35,133 bases of DNA from an uncultured Veillonella sp. (GCF_900545205.1 NZ_UQYC01000009.1:1-35133); one strand, 5' to 3'. Positions 16,711-24,907 are shown, counted from the first letter of the stretch. Notes: generated by a model not told the origin, from the letters alone. Translations and numbers: made by a program.

Positions 16711-16725
16711 GTATAGGAGGTACAA

Positions 16726-17295
16726 ATGAAGAAATTAGTATTATTAACTCTAGCAGCTACAGTTGTGGCAGGTAGTGCATTCGCAGCAGCACCTGTAACA
16801 AAAATTAGCGACGGTTCCACTAAAGTACAAGCTGATTATGCATTTAAACAACATGTATCTAAAGGTGGCGGCAATAGCAACGATGGTTTTGGTGTTTCTT
16901 TGCAACACGACCTTTCCAATAAAACAGCTGTACAATATTCCTATGATAAATTGAATGCAAAAAATGGCGACATTAAAGATCATCAATTAGCATTGGTTTA
17001 TAAAGTGCATCCAAATGTAAACGTATATGGTGCTGGTACTGCAATTCGTACAAATGATACTGAATTAGGTTTCCAAGCAGGTGTTATTGGTCATGTACCA
17101 TTGACAGAAAAAGTTAACGGCTTTGCTAAAGCTGGTTGGGGTAATGATATTAAGCAAACTTACCAAGTAGGTGCTCAATATGAAGTTCGCCCTGATGTAG
17201 ACTTGAACGTATACTATGGCTATGATAAATATAGCGTAAACAACAACGATAAAACTGCAAAAGGTTTACACGCTGGTGTAGGCTACTCCTTCTAA
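16726..17295 (+). CDS. Small outer-membrane beta-barrel protein
   Basis: The 189-residue product has a clear signal peptide: KK, a hydrophobic core of about 12 residues, and an AFA-type cleavage site near residue 21. The mature part alternates hydrophobic and polar residues in about eight strands with Gly/Asn/Asp-rich turns, and ends in GVGYSF with a C-terminal phenylalanine, the usual beta-barrel assembly signal. An opacity- or OmpX-like or small porin-like barrel fits the size, but no specific function can be read. Strong AGGAGG, its own promoter and its own terminator suggest an abundant single-gene transcript. Confidence 0.85.
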   Translation: MKKLVLLTLAATVVAGSAFAAAPVTKISDGSTKVQADYAFKQHVSKGGGNSNDGFGVSLQHDLSNKTAVQYSYDKLNAKNGDIKDHQLALVYKVHPNVNVYGAGTAIRTNDTELGFQAGVIGHVPLTEKVNGFAKAGWGNDIKQTYQVGAQYEVRPDVDLNVYYGYDKYSVNNNDKTAKGLHAGVGYSF

Positions 17296-17303
17296 GGATA
17301 ACT

Positions 17304-17333
17304 AAAGACCACTCTAATGAGTGGTCTTTTTTT
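17304..17333 (+). terminator. Rho-independent terminator of the OMP gene
   Basis: AAAGACCACT (17304-17313) pairs with AGTGGTCTTT (17320-17329) around loop CTAATG and runs into seven consecutive T. It begins 9 bases after the stop. Confidence 0.93.
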
Positions 17334-17385
17334 GTACATTTATAAAAATAGGTATCTGTAGGGATATTATTTATAAATATATTTT

Positions 17386-17412
17386 GTATAGGATATTGTA
17401 TATATCCTATAC
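17386..17412. repeat. Perfect 11-bp inverted repeat upstream of the aminotransferase gene
   Basis: GTATAGGATAT (17386-17396) and its exact complement ATATCCTATAC (17402-17412) flank a 5-base spacer. No T-run follows, so a terminator is unlikely; a dimeric-repressor operator is the simplest reading. The rest of the 222-base AT-rich gap holds candidate -10 boxes TATAAT (17490-17495) and TATGAT (17510-17515) with poor -35 partners and no gene. Confidence 0.6.
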
Positions 17413-17555
17413 ACCTTAATTTTATTATAAATCAGCTCGTAATTAGTATTATTTCTTATGTATACAATATATTTTCTAAATACTCATTGTATAATTAAAT
17501 AAGTTTAGGTATGATAAATATGTAATAATTCATTTTAGATAGGATGGTGTAAGTT

Positions 17556-18803
17556 ATGACAAGTGTTGCTGCAAAGCATGCAAAAGGGAAAAAACTTAAA
17601 GATGTAATCTTTGTAACTGCTGGCCAAGCCCAAGCTGATGCTAAAGAAAATGGTCGTGAGAACGTTGTTAACGGTACATTAGGTGCGATTCATGATGAAG
17701 ATGGTAAATTAGTATTCCTTAAAACCGTTAAAGATGAATATTTAAGTCTTCCTGACTCTGAACATATTGGCTATGCACCGATTGCAGGTGTACCTGAGTT
17801 CCTTGCTGCTGCAGAGAAAGAATGCTTTGGACAATCTCGTCCAGAAGGTCATATCCGTAGTATTGCTACTGCAGGTGGTACTGGCGGTATTCATCACTTA
17901 GTTCATAACTACACAGAACCTGGTGATGAAGTGTTGACTGCTGATTGGTACTGGGGTGCCTATCGTGTAATTTGCAGTGATGTAGGTCGTACACTTGTTA
18001 CGTATTCTTTATTTGATGAACATAATAACTTTAACCATGAAGCGTTCCAAAATCGTGTAAATGAATTAGCTGCTAAACAAACAAATGTGGTAATTTTGTT
18101 TAATACACCTGGTAATAACCCAACAGGCTACTCAATTGAAGATAAAGACTGGGAATCCATTCTTAACTTCTTAAAAGAACTCGTTGCTATTGGTCGCAAT
18201 AATGTGATCATCGGCATTGATGTGGCTTACCTTGATTACTCTGGTGAAAAAGAAGAGGTTCGTTCATTCTTTAGTAAATTTAGTCATTTGCCAAAAGAGA
18301 TTCTTACATGTGTTTGCTATAGCTTGTCTAAAGGCTTTACTATGTATGGTCAACGTGTAGGGGCTTTGATTGGTATTTCTGATGACGAAGAAATTGCTGA
18401 TGAATTCTTAGAAATCAACAAATCTACTAGCCGTGCTACATGGTCTAATATTTGTCGTCCAGCAATGCGTACAATGGCAAATATTGTGGCTGATCCAGCT
18501 AAGTTTAAAGAATATGAAGCTGAACGCAATAGCTACTATCAATTAATCCGCGATCGTGCAGATATCTTCAAACAAGAGGCTGCACAAGTAGGTCTTCCTA
18601 TGTTGCCATACCGTGGAGGCTTCTTCATTACAATTCCTACAGATTCTGCTAATGCTATCTGTGAAGAATTGAAGAAAGAGCATATTTATGTTATTGCTTT
18701 AGCTAACGGTATTCGCGTTGCAGCATGTGGCATTCCTAAATTCCAAATGACAGGCCTTGCTGAAAAAATTTATAATGCTATGAAACGACTCGGCAAATTA
18801 TAA
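17556..18803 (+). CDS. Class I PLP-dependent aminotransferase (aspartate/aromatic type)
   Basis: The 415-residue product is a fold-type I aminotransferase that would move amino groups between amino and 2-oxo acids. Visible features: NTPGNNPTG at 183-191 (Asn contacts the cofactor ring region), D222 and Y225 as cofactor contacts, and YSLSKGF with the Schiff-base K259, followed by the phosphate-binding R267. A C-terminal GIRVAACG carries the substrate-carboxylate arginine. The pattern resembles the AspC/TyrB branch (SLSKxFxxYxxRVGAL), so an aromatic or dicarboxylic substrate is likely, but specificity cannot be fixed. AGGATGG precedes the ATG. It stands alone, between two terminators. Confidence 0.9.
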   Translation: MTSVAAKHAKGKKLKDVIFVTAGQAQADAKENGRENVVNGTLGAIHDEDGKLVFLKTVKDEYLSLPDSEHIGYAPIAGVPEFLAAAEKECFGQSRPEGHIRSIATAGGTGGIHHLVHNYTEPGDEVLTADWYWGAYRVICSDVGRTLVTYSLFDEHNNFNHEAFQNRVNELAAKQTNVVILFNTPGNNPTGYSIEDKDWESILNFLKELVAIGRNNVIIGIDVAYLDYSGEKEEVRSFFSKFSHLPKEILTCVCYSLSKGFTMYGQRVGALIGISDDEEIADEFLEINKSTSRATWSNICRPAMRTMANIVADPAKFKEYEAERNSYYQLIRDRADIFKQEAAQVGLPMLPYRGGFFITIPTDSANAICEELKKEHIYVIALANGIRVAACGIPKFQMTGLAEKIYNAMKRLGKL

Positions 18804-18823
18804 TAGATAATTAAAACTTATAC

Positions 18824-18859
18824 AAAAAGCCACTTGATACTTGTATCAAGTGGCTTTTT
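18824..18859. terminator. Bidirectional terminator between convergent genes
   Basis: AAAAAGCCACTTGATAC (18824-18840) is exactly complementary to 18843-18859, leaving a formal 2-base loop. The stem carries A-runs on the left and T-runs on the right, so it can end both the aminotransferase transcript and the minus-strand UPF0291 transcript. Confidence 0.93.
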
Positions 18860-18865
18860 GCTATA

Positions 18866-19135
18866 TTAGTGAATATCTTTATGTTCTTTAATGTCTTGGT
18901 CAGCTTTTTTAGCCAAGTTTTCGAGCGCACGTTTAGGAGCTGTACGTTCACCTGTTTCAGGATCCACGAATTCAACACGGTCCAATGTATCTGTGATTTG
19001 GCCTCGAATAAAGCTTAAGTAAATTTCATAAAGTTCTTTTTTTTCTGCTAATTCCTCTGGTGTGAGTTGTTGCCCAGATTTTTTCTTTGCTGCTAGTTCA
19101 TTTATGCGCTTTAATGTATCGTTAATATTGCTCAT
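18866..19135 (-). CDS. UPF0291/DUF896 family small protein (YnzC-like)
   Basis: The 89-residue product matches the DUF896 family known from B. subtilis YnzC: a short helical N-terminal half with RINELAAKKKSGQQLTPEELAEK (positions about 10-32, two helices) and a charged helical C-terminal part. Function of the family is unknown. In B. subtilis ynzC lies in the LexA-controlled yneA operon, but no canonical LexA site (CGAAC-N4-GTTCG) is seen here. It is the only minus-strand gene in the window. The complementary strand has AGGAGGT 5-6 bases before its ATG, and it shares a terminator with the aminotransferase gene. Confidence 0.88.
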   Translation of the reverse strand: MSNINDTLKRINELAAKKKSGQQLTPEELAEKKELYEIYLSFIRGQITDTLDRVEFVDPETGERTAPKRALENLAKKADQDIKEHKDIH

Positions 19136-19147
19136 ATTGACCTCCTG

Positions 19148-19182
19148 TATTCTATATTAGAATAACATGATTTATTATAACA
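19148..19182 (-). promoter_or_regulatory. Putative promoter and inverted repeat of the UPF0291 gene
   Basis: On the minus strand TGTTATAAT (19174-19182 in + coordinates) is an extended -10 element. No good -35 is seen 17 bases away. Around the expected start of transcription lies TATTCTA (19148-19154) with TAGAATA (19158-19164), a perfect 7-bp inverted repeat with a 3-base spacer, which could be an operator. Confidence 0.45.
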
Positions 19183-19258
19183 TAGAACTAAATGAATACG
19201 TATGGTAAGATATAAGTTGTACGCGTCTGTACTTTCACAAGTGAGAAAGGAGAGCTAT

Positions 19259-19894
19259 ATGCGTGTAACAAAAGCAATAAAGGCAGAGCAATTGAAATTA
19301 TTGCAAGAGCATTATTTTGATGCAAAACCTGCCCTTGAGTATACAAATGAATTTGAATTATTAGTGGCAGTCGTATTATCTGCACAATGTACGGATGAGA
19401 GAGTTAATATCGTTACTAAACGGTTATTTCCTGAACTAAATCATCCGGCTAAGATGTTAGCAATTGGGGTTACCAAATTAGAAACTCTGATTAAGGACTG
19501 TGGCCTTTATAAATCTAAAGCCAAAAACTTGATTGCCACTTGTCAAATTTTGGTAGAACAATATCATGGTGAGGTACCACGCGAATTTGATCAACTTGTA
19601 GAATTACCTGGTGTTGGTCGTAAAACGGCCAACGTAGTTGTATCCGTATTGTTTGGTACGCCAGCGATTGCTGTAGATACTCATGTATTCCGCGTAGCTA
19701 ATCGATTAAAATTGGGTATTGCAAAAACGCCGGAAGAGATGGAGAAAAAGCTGCAAAAGGCTATTCCTAAAGAGGATTGGGCTGCAGCGCATCATTGGTT
19801 GATTTATCATGGCCGTAAATTATGTAAGGCTCGTAAGCCATTATGTGAAGAATGTTTTTTAAATCATTTATGTCCTTCAGCTGGAAAGGTTTAA
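19259..19894 (+). CDS. nth: Endonuclease III (DNA glycosylase/AP lyase)
   Basis: Nth removes oxidised pyrimidines and cuts the abasic site in base-excision repair. The 211-residue product has the helix-hairpin-helix ELPGVGRKTAN with catalytic Lys122, the catalytic Asp140 in AVDTHVFRV, and an iron-sulfur cluster motif of four cysteines (189, 196, 199, 205; spacing C-X6-C-X2-C-X5-C) at the C-terminus. The ATG at 19259 follows AAAGGAG; the longer frame from 19202 lacks a ribosome site. The next gene starts one base after its stop, so the two are probably co-transcribed. Confidence 0.97.
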   Translation: MRVTKAIKAEQLKLLQEHYFDAKPALEYTNEFELLVAVVLSAQCTDERVNIVTKRLFPELNHPAKMLAIGVTKLETLIKDCGLYKSKAKNLIATCQILVEQYHGEVPREFDQLVELPGVGRKTANVVVSVLFGTPAIAVDTHVFRVANRLKLGIAKTPEEMEKKLQKAIPKEDWAAAHHWLIYHGRKLCKARKPLCEECFLNHLCPSAGKV

Positions 19895-19895
19895 T

Positions 19896-21335
19896 ATGAA
19901 AGTAAATAACGAAGAATTTATTGCCCTTTGTGCGACTCATGGCATTGAGGGGATTGATATTGTAAATGAGTTAATGCGTTTTAAAGTACTAGATCAACTG
20001 ATTTCTAGTAATGCTAGCTCTCGTGAGTGGGGTGTAACGGCAGATGATTTATATGCGTTAGCAGAAAAATCCACAGTCGAGTCTTTTGGTCCTGTTCCAT
20101 ATGATTTGAATACATTCCAAGCTCTATATGGTCCATCCTTTAGAGTTGAATTATTTGATTTCATTAGTGATACAGGTATCTTGGATGGTCTCGATGTAGG
20201 CACTATTTGGGAAACTCCTGTTCGTGAAAGTATCGAAGCTCATAGCAAAACGGGAGAACTCGTTCTTTATGCTTATGTAGAAGAATATGCAGGTATGGTG
20301 GAAGAGATTCTTCAATCTTATGAAGATAAAAAAGTCGTTCTTTATACGGCGTCTCCTGTGTGCTATAGCATTTTGACACGTTTATATCCGATGGCGCAAA
20401 TTATTAATCAATGGCCTCATCGTAGCTATTTTGATCATATCTTTACAGGTACAGTTGGCATGTTCCAATCTTCTGAAGATATTGTGGAAGAAGTGGCAAA
20501 TGGACTACATAATCTTGTTCCAGAAGGGACTGCACAATTATTCTTACCTGCTACAATGGCACAAAACCAATTGGGCTTAAATAATATGGCGTTGCAATTC
20601 TTCTTGAATCAAAAGCGTGTAGAAGCTATTCGTGAATGGACACCATTAGGGGCTTATGAAATTGTATATGGTAAATACGATGTTAAAAAGATGCGCGTTG
20701 GCCTTCGTGAACGCGTAGGGGATGAGTGGAAAACAATTAACTATATTCCATTGCCTCATGGCGTATTTGCTCAATTACCTGTTTTCACAGTATTAAATTA
20801 TGGTTTGTCTTTACGCTCTATTTTGTTGCCAGGCGGTCAAACTGATGTAGCCTTAGGTCAAGATGGTATTTACTGTATCGATAGCCGTGTTTCAGAATTA
20901 GGCCGTAATGCTCTCATTGAAAGTGGCGCATATTTCCTTACATTTAAACGCTATGCGGATCATGTAGATGTAGATATTACTACAGAGGCACCAGCAGAGG
21001 ATATTTATTGGATGTTCCCAGATGCTGAATTGGCATATATGTGGTATGCATACTTCTGTAGCACTACTGGACAAACATTGATCCAAGAAATTTCCATGCT
21101 TGTTCAAACAGATGAGTCCTTCGGCTATATGCTTAGTAGCGTGCGTCGTCGCGTATTAGATGTTAATAATGAAGCCCAATTAATTTCAGCTGTACAGGAT
21201 GCTGATGAAGCCTATATTAAGGCTGTTACAGAAGCAACAGCAAATTGGAAATCTACGGTAGATGAATTAGGTGCTCAAGTAATGCCTCCTACTACCTCTA
21301 TAGATATTGAAGACTATAGCGATTATAAAAACTAA
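19896..21335 (+). CDS. Unrecognised 479-residue protein, possibly a degenerate methyltransferase-like fold
   Basis: I do not recognise this protein. It is acidic, soluble-looking, with no signal peptide or membrane segment. Residues about 145-250 alternate predicted strands and helices in a way that recalls the catalytic half of class I N6-adenine DNA methyltransferases: a strand KVVLYTA (146-152), then YFDHIFTG (178-185) where methylases have FDxIxxNPPF, then NLVPEGTAQLFLPA (206-219) where they have a PGG turn and a strand, then a segment like the RxxLL helix. The catalytic NPPF/Y is replaced by TGTVG and no Gly-rich SAM loop is seen, so catalysis is unlikely. This is inference only. It starts one base after the nth stop, with GGAAAGG upstream, and no terminator follows directly. 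Confidence 0.8.
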   Translation: MKVNNEEFIALCATHGIEGIDIVNELMRFKVLDQLISSNASSREWGVTADDLYALAEKSTVESFGPVPYDLNTFQALYGPSFRVELFDFISDTGILDGLDVGTIWETPVRESIEAHSKTGELVLYAYVEEYAGMVEEILQSYEDKKVVLYTASPVCYSILTRLYPMAQIINQWPHRSYFDHIFTGTVGMFQSSEDIVEEVANGLHNLVPEGTAQLFLPATMAQNQLGLNNMALQFFLNQKRVEAIREWTPLGAYEIVYGKYDVKKMRVGLRERVGDEWKTINYIPLPHGVFAQLPVFTVLNYGLSLRSILLPGGQTDVALGQDGIYCIDSRVSELGRNALIESGAYFLTFKRYADHVDVDITTEAPAEDIYWMFPDAELAYMWYAYFCSTTGQTLIQEISMLVQTDESFGYMLSSVRRRVLDVNNEAQLISAVQDADEAYIKAVTEATANWKSTVDELGAQVMPPTTSIDIEDYSDYKN

Positions 21336-21388
21336 TTGTAAAAGTACAGTATTTAGTTTAAAATATATCGTATCCTAAAAAATATGAA

Positions 21389-21420
21389 CTACTAAATATA
21401 GTAGGTATGAAACATACTAC
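21389..21420 (+). other. Overlapping alternative hairpins in the ydbC leader
   Basis: CTACTA (21389-21394) can pair with TAGTAG (21399-21404). The same GTAG (21401-21404) plus TATG can instead pair, with one bulged G, with CATACTAC (21413-21420). The two hairpins exclude each other. They lie 15-60 bases before the AAGGAGG of the next gene, a layout seen in leader-controlled genes, but both stems are short. Confidence 0.35.
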
Positions 21421-21449
21421 ACAGATGTGTAAGAAAGGAGGACTGACTC

Positions 21450-21719
21450 ATGGCAGTTATTAATTTTGAAATCTTCAAAGTTATCGGTACTTTATCTGAA
21501 GATAAAGACGGTTGGAAAAAACAATTAACATGTACTAGCTGGGGTAAATATAATCCTAAGTTTGACCTTCGCGCTTGGGATAGTGAATATACAAGCATGA
21601 AGAAAGGTATTACCCTTTCTTTAGAGGAGCTCATCGCATTGCGTGATATCCTTAATGAAAGTGACTTAGAGACCATTCTAGCTGAGTCTATTGAAGAAAA
21701 ACAAGCATCCAAGGAATAG
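21450..21719 (+). CDS. PC4/Sub1-like single-strand DNA-binding protein (YdbC family)
   Basis: The 89-residue product matches the bacterial YdbC family, known from a Lactococcus lactis structure, which shares the fold of the eukaryotic transcription coactivator PC4 and binds single-stranded nucleic acid as a dimer. Conserved elements are an N-terminal strand (FEIFKVIGTLSE), GWKKQLTCTSWG, PKFDLRAWD, KGITLSLEE and a closing helix. AAAGGAGG lies upstream. Family is fairly sure; the cellular role is not known. Confidence 0.85.
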   Translation: MAVINFEIFKVIGTLSEDKDGWKKQLTCTSWGKYNPKFDLRAWDSEYTSMKKGITLSLEELIALRDILNESDLETILAESIEEKQASKE

Positions 21720-21729
21720 TATTGGTAAC

Positions 21730-21758
21730 TTGCATTTGTACAAGTGTCATGCTATAAT
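21730..21758 (+). promoter_or_regulatory. Putative extended -10 promoter of rpmE
   Basis: TGCTATAAT (21750-21758) is a consensus extended -10 element, with TTGCAT (21730-21735) 17 bases before it. It leaves a leader of about 35 bases before rpmE. Confidence 0.65.
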
Positions 21759-21798
21759 CTATAAGAATAATATTGATTGTCGGAAAGAGGTGTATAGA

Positions 21799-21996
21799 AT
21801 GAAACAAGGTATTCATCCAGACTATAAAGAAGCTACAGTAACTTGCGGTTGTGGCAACACATTCAAAACTGGCTCTGTAAAAGAAGACCTTCGTGTAGAC
21901 GTTTGCTCCAAATGCCATCCGTTCTTCACTGGTCAACAACGCGCAGCTCAAGCTCGTGGTCGTATTGAACAATTTAACAAACGTTACGGCAAATAA
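21799..21996 (+). CDS. rpmE: Ribosomal protein bL31 (zinc-binding type)
   Basis: The 65-residue product is large-subunit protein L31: MKQGIHPDYKE at the start, FFTGQQR and a basic C-terminus ending RIEQFNKRYGK. Cysteines 16, 18, 36 and 39 form the zinc-ribbon set, so this is the zinc-dependent form that in several bacteria is exchanged for a zinc-free paralogue when zinc is scarce. The ATG at 21799 follows AAAGAGG; the longer frame from 21691 overlaps ydbC and has no ribosome site. Confidence 0.97.
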   Translation: MKQGIHPDYKEATVTCGCGNTFKTGSVKEDLRVDVCSKCHPFFTGQQRAAQARGRIEQFNKRYGK

Positions 21997-22021
21997 TTTG
22001 TCATGTAATGTAGCATCTATG

Positions 22022-22053
22022 GGCAGGGCTATGAGCTCTGCCTCTATTTGTTT
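22022..22053 (+). terminator. Probable terminator or attenuator after rpmE
   Basis: GGCAGGGCT (22022-22030) pairs with AGCTCTGCC (22034-22042), nine pairs with one G-U, around loop ATG, followed by TCTATTTGTTT. It lies between rpmE and the DUF1385 gene, so it probably reduces read-through while the downstream genes still receive some transcription; no separate promoter is obvious. Confidence 0.55.
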
Positions 22054-22068
22054 ATGAGAGGAGCTCTT

Positions 22069-22959
22069 GTGAACACAGAACGTATTAAAAAGTTTGTCGG
22101 TGGACAAGCTGTGATCGAAGGTGTCATGATGAGGGGCCCTGGCGTTACAGCAACAGCTGTACGAGAACCAGCGGGAACCATTGTAGTTCAAAAAGAGCCT
22201 ACAAAATCTATTGCTGACACATATCCAATTTTGAAAAAACCATTTCTTCGGGGCTGTGTAGCTCTTTATGAATCCATTCTAATTGGCATGAAGGCCTTGT
22301 CCTTCTCTGCTAAGGCCGCTGGTGATGAAGAGGAAGAAATGTCTAATAGTGAAATTGCCATTACAATGGTTATTTCCACCATCTTTGCGATAGCTGTATT
22401 TTTGGCATTGCCTACATTTATCGTAAAATTTATTCCTGGTGTACAGGATAATCATGTTGTATTAAATCTCATTGAAGGTGTCATTCGTTTAGTACTTTTC
22501 CTACTCTATATTTGGGGGATTGGACTTACGAAGGATATTCAACGAGTTTTCCAATATCATGGGGCAGAGCATAAAACGATTCATACTTATGAATTAGACT
22601 TGCCTCTCACTGTAGAAAACGTTCGCAAACAAAGTCGCTTACATCCGCGATGTGGCACAAATTTCTTACTTATCGTTATGGTTGTAAGTATTTTTGTATT
22701 TGCTTTTTTAGGTTGGCCTAATTTGTTAGAACGTATCGTAAGCCGCGTACTTCTTATGCCCGTAGTGGCAGGTATTGCGTACGAGGTTATTCGTCTTGCT
22801 GGTCGTAGTGAGCATTCCTTGGTGCAAGCTCTTATTAAACCTGGTCTTGCATTACAATACATGACCACACGTGAACCAGAAGATGATCAAATTGAAGTAG
22901 CTATACGTGCTCTTGAAGAGGTTCGCCCTCCTGAGAGTGATGCTTATGAAGAGGAATAA
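22069..22959 (+). CDS. DUF1385 family membrane protein (YqhQ-like)
   Basis: The product (296 residues) matches DUF1385, a membrane protein family of unknown function often encoded between rpmE and prfA in Firmicutes. The conserved start GGQAVIEGVMMRGP, the LRGCVALYESILIGMKAL segment, YHGAEHKTIHTYE, and the LHPRCGTNF motif are all present. Hydrophobic stretches lie around residues 95-120, 130-155 and 195-245. The GTG at 22069 is chosen because AGGAG at 22059-22063 is 5 bases before it; upstream TTG (22048) and ATG (22054) would start on or before that site. Confidence 0.92.
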   Translation: MNTERIKKFVGGQAVIEGVMMRGPGVTATAVREPAGTIVVQKEPTKSIADTYPILKKPFLRGCVALYESILIGMKALSFSAKAAGDEEEEMSNSEIAITMVISTIFAIAVFLALPTFIVKFIPGVQDNHVVLNLIEGVIRLVLFLLYIWGIGLTKDIQRVFQYHGAEHKTIHTYELDLPLTVENVRKQSRLHPRCGTNFLLIVMVVSIFVFAFLGWPNLLERIVSRVLLMPVVAGIAYEVIRLAGRSEHSLVQALIKPGLALQYMTTREPEDDQIEVAIRALEEVRPPESDAYEEE

Positions 22960-22961
22960 AC

Positions 22962-24044
22962 ATGCTAGTAGATAAATTACAAGTTATTGAAGATAAATTT
23001 ATGGACCTGGAGCAGCGCATCAGTGACCCTGAAGTGATTGCGCGCCAAGATGAGTGGCGTAAATTAACACGTCAACATGCTCAATTATCTGAAACAGTTG
23101 AAACATTCCGTACTTATAAAAAAGTATTAGCTGGTATTGATGAAGCTATGGAAGTTATTGAAGATAAATCCATGGATGAAGAATTCCGCGAAATGGCACA
23201 AGAGGAATTGAAAGATCTAAAACCTCAAAAAGAGGAATTAGAAGAGAAGTTGCAAATTCTTTTATTGCCTAAAGACCCTAATGATGATAAGAACATCATT
23301 ATCGAAATTCGCGGTGGTGCTGGCGGCGATGAAGCGGCATTATTCGCAGGCGATTTGTTCCGTATGTACACAAAATATGCGGAAAGCCAAGGCTGGCGTT
23401 GTGAGATTATCGATGCCAATGAGCCTGAATTAGGTGGCTTTAAAGAGGTTATTTTCTCTGTAGATGGTGAAAATGTATATTCTAAGATGAAATTTGAATC
23501 TGGTGTACATCGCGTACAACGTGTACCTGCTACAGAAACACAGGGCCGTGTTCATACGTCTACCGTTACTGTGGCTGTATTACCAGAGATGGAAGATGTT
23601 GATATTGAAGTTAATGAAAAAGACTTAAAAATCGACACATATCGTGCTAGTGGTGCGGGCGGTCAGCATATCAATAAGACTGAGTCTGCTGTTCGTATTA
23701 CACACTTACCTTCTGGTATTGTTGTGGCATGCCAAGACCAACGTTCTCAATTACAAAACCGTGAAAAAGCTATGCGTGTATTGCGTGCTAAATTGCAAGA
23801 CCAAGCTGAACAAGAGGCTATTTCTAGCATGGCAGCAGACCGTAAGAGCCAAGTTGGTACTGGTGACCGTAGTGAACGTATTCGTACTTATAACTACCCT
23901 CAAGGCCGCGTAACAGACCATCGTATTAATTTAACATTGTATAAATTAGATGCTATTTTAAATGGCGATTTAGATGAAATCATTCAAGCCTTAAATGCTG
24001 CTGACCAAGCGGCAAAAATGCAGGAGGCTAATACAAATGTATAA
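22962..24044 (+). CDS. prfA: Peptide chain release factor 1
   Basis: RF1 recognises UAA and UAG in the ribosomal A site and triggers peptide release. The 360-residue product shows the codon-reading tripeptide PAT at 189-191 (RF1-type PxT, not SPF of RF2) and the catalytic GGQ at 233-235. GAGGAA precedes the ATG. Its 3' end overlaps prmC, whose product methylates the GGQ glutamine. Confidence 0.98.
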   Translation: MLVDKLQVIEDKFMDLEQRISDPEVIARQDEWRKLTRQHAQLSETVETFRTYKKVLAGIDEAMEVIEDKSMDEEFREMAQEELKDLKPQKEELEEKLQILLLPKDPNDDKNIIIEIRGGAGGDEAALFAGDLFRMYTKYAESQGWRCEIIDANEPELGGFKEVIFSVDGENVYSKMKFESGVHRVQRVPATETQGRVHTSTVTVAVLPEMEDVDIEVNEKDLKIDTYRASGAGGQHINKTESAVRITHLPSGIVVACQDQRSQLQNREKAMRVLRAKLQDQAEQEAISSMAADRKSQVGTGDRSERIRTYNYPQGRVTDHRINLTLYKLDAILNGDLDEIIQALNAADQAAKMQEANTNV

Positions 24045-24906
24045 GGAGATTTGGACAATCGGTCGTATTCTCCAGTGGACAGAGCAGTACTTTCAAAGCA
24101 AGGAGATGGATACACCTCGACTTGATGGGGAAGTACTGCTTTCTCACGTTTTAGGCAAGGATCGTATTTATCTATATACTCATTATGACCAACCGCTTAT
24201 TCAAGAGGAACTCGATGCTTTTAGACCTCTCGTTCAAGAACGGGCCAAGGGTCATTGTGTAGCGGCCATAATTGGGGAAAAGGACTTTATGGGATTGACC
24301 TTTAAGGTTAATGATAAGGTGTTGATTCCACGACCTGATACGGAAACCTTAATTGAGCATGTACTAGGTACGTACGCAAAAGATAGTGAGGTACGTATTC
24401 TTGATGTATGTACGGGCCCTGGTACGATATTACTCAGTCTATTACACTATTTGCCGAATGCGTGTGGTGTAGGTCTTGAAATATCTACGGATGCCTTGAC
24501 AGTGGCTGAGGAAAATAGTGAAAGATTTAGCTTAAATGATCGTGTTCAATTGTTAGAGTCTGATATGTTTTCTGCCTTAGATGGTAAAGCTGAAAAGTTT
24601 GACCTCATCGTATCGAATCCACCATATATCCGTACAGGGGATGCTAAATTATTGTCTCAGGATGTATTAAATGAGCCTCATATTGCTTTGTTTGGTGGTG
24701 AAGATGGATTAGAATTCTATCGTATTTTAGCTAAAGAATGTGGAACATATTTAAAACCACAAGGCCGTATAGCCTTTGAAATAGGTTACGATCAAGCAGA
24801 AGAGGTAAAGGCTTTATTAAAAGAAGCTGGTCATTACTCCAACATTCAGTGTATCGCTGATCTTGGTGGTAATAACCGTGTTGTAACCGCAGTATATGAG
24901 GGATAA
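24037..24906 (+). CDS. prmC: Release factor glutamine N5-methyltransferase PrmC
   Basis: PrmC methylates the glutamine of the GGQ motif in release factors using S-adenosylmethionine. The 289-residue product has a helical N-terminal domain that binds the release factor, the SAM motif DVCTGPGTI at 123-131, IPRPDTE near 97-103 and the catalytic NPPY at 194-197. AGGAGG lies about 9 bases before the ATG at 24037, which overlaps prfA by 8 bases; co-translation of enzyme and substrate is likely. Confidence 0.96.
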   Translation: MYKEIWTIGRILQWTEQYFQSKEMDTPRLDGEVLLSHVLGKDRIYLYTHYDQPLIQEELDAFRPLVQERAKGHCVAAIIGEKDFMGLTFKVNDKVLIPRPDTETLIEHVLGTYAKDSEVRILDVCTGPGTILLSLLHYLPNACGVGLEISTDALTVAEENSERFSLNDRVQLLESDMFSALDGKAEKFDLIVSNPPYIRTGDAKLLSQDVLNEPHIALFGGEDGLEFYRILAKECGTYLKPQGRIAFEIGYDQAEEVKALLKEAGHYSNIQCIADLGGNNRVVTAVYEG

Positions 24907-24907
24907 T

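Noticed and set aside
16198..16725. 175-codon minus-strand frame over the end of ftsZ
   Set aside because: Shadow of ftsZ; no ribosome site and no conserved pattern.
22048..22068. Upstream TTG and ATG starts for the DUF1385 gene
   Set aside because: They precede or overlap the AGGAG site that fits the GTG at 22069, and the TTG falls within the terminator tail after rpmE.
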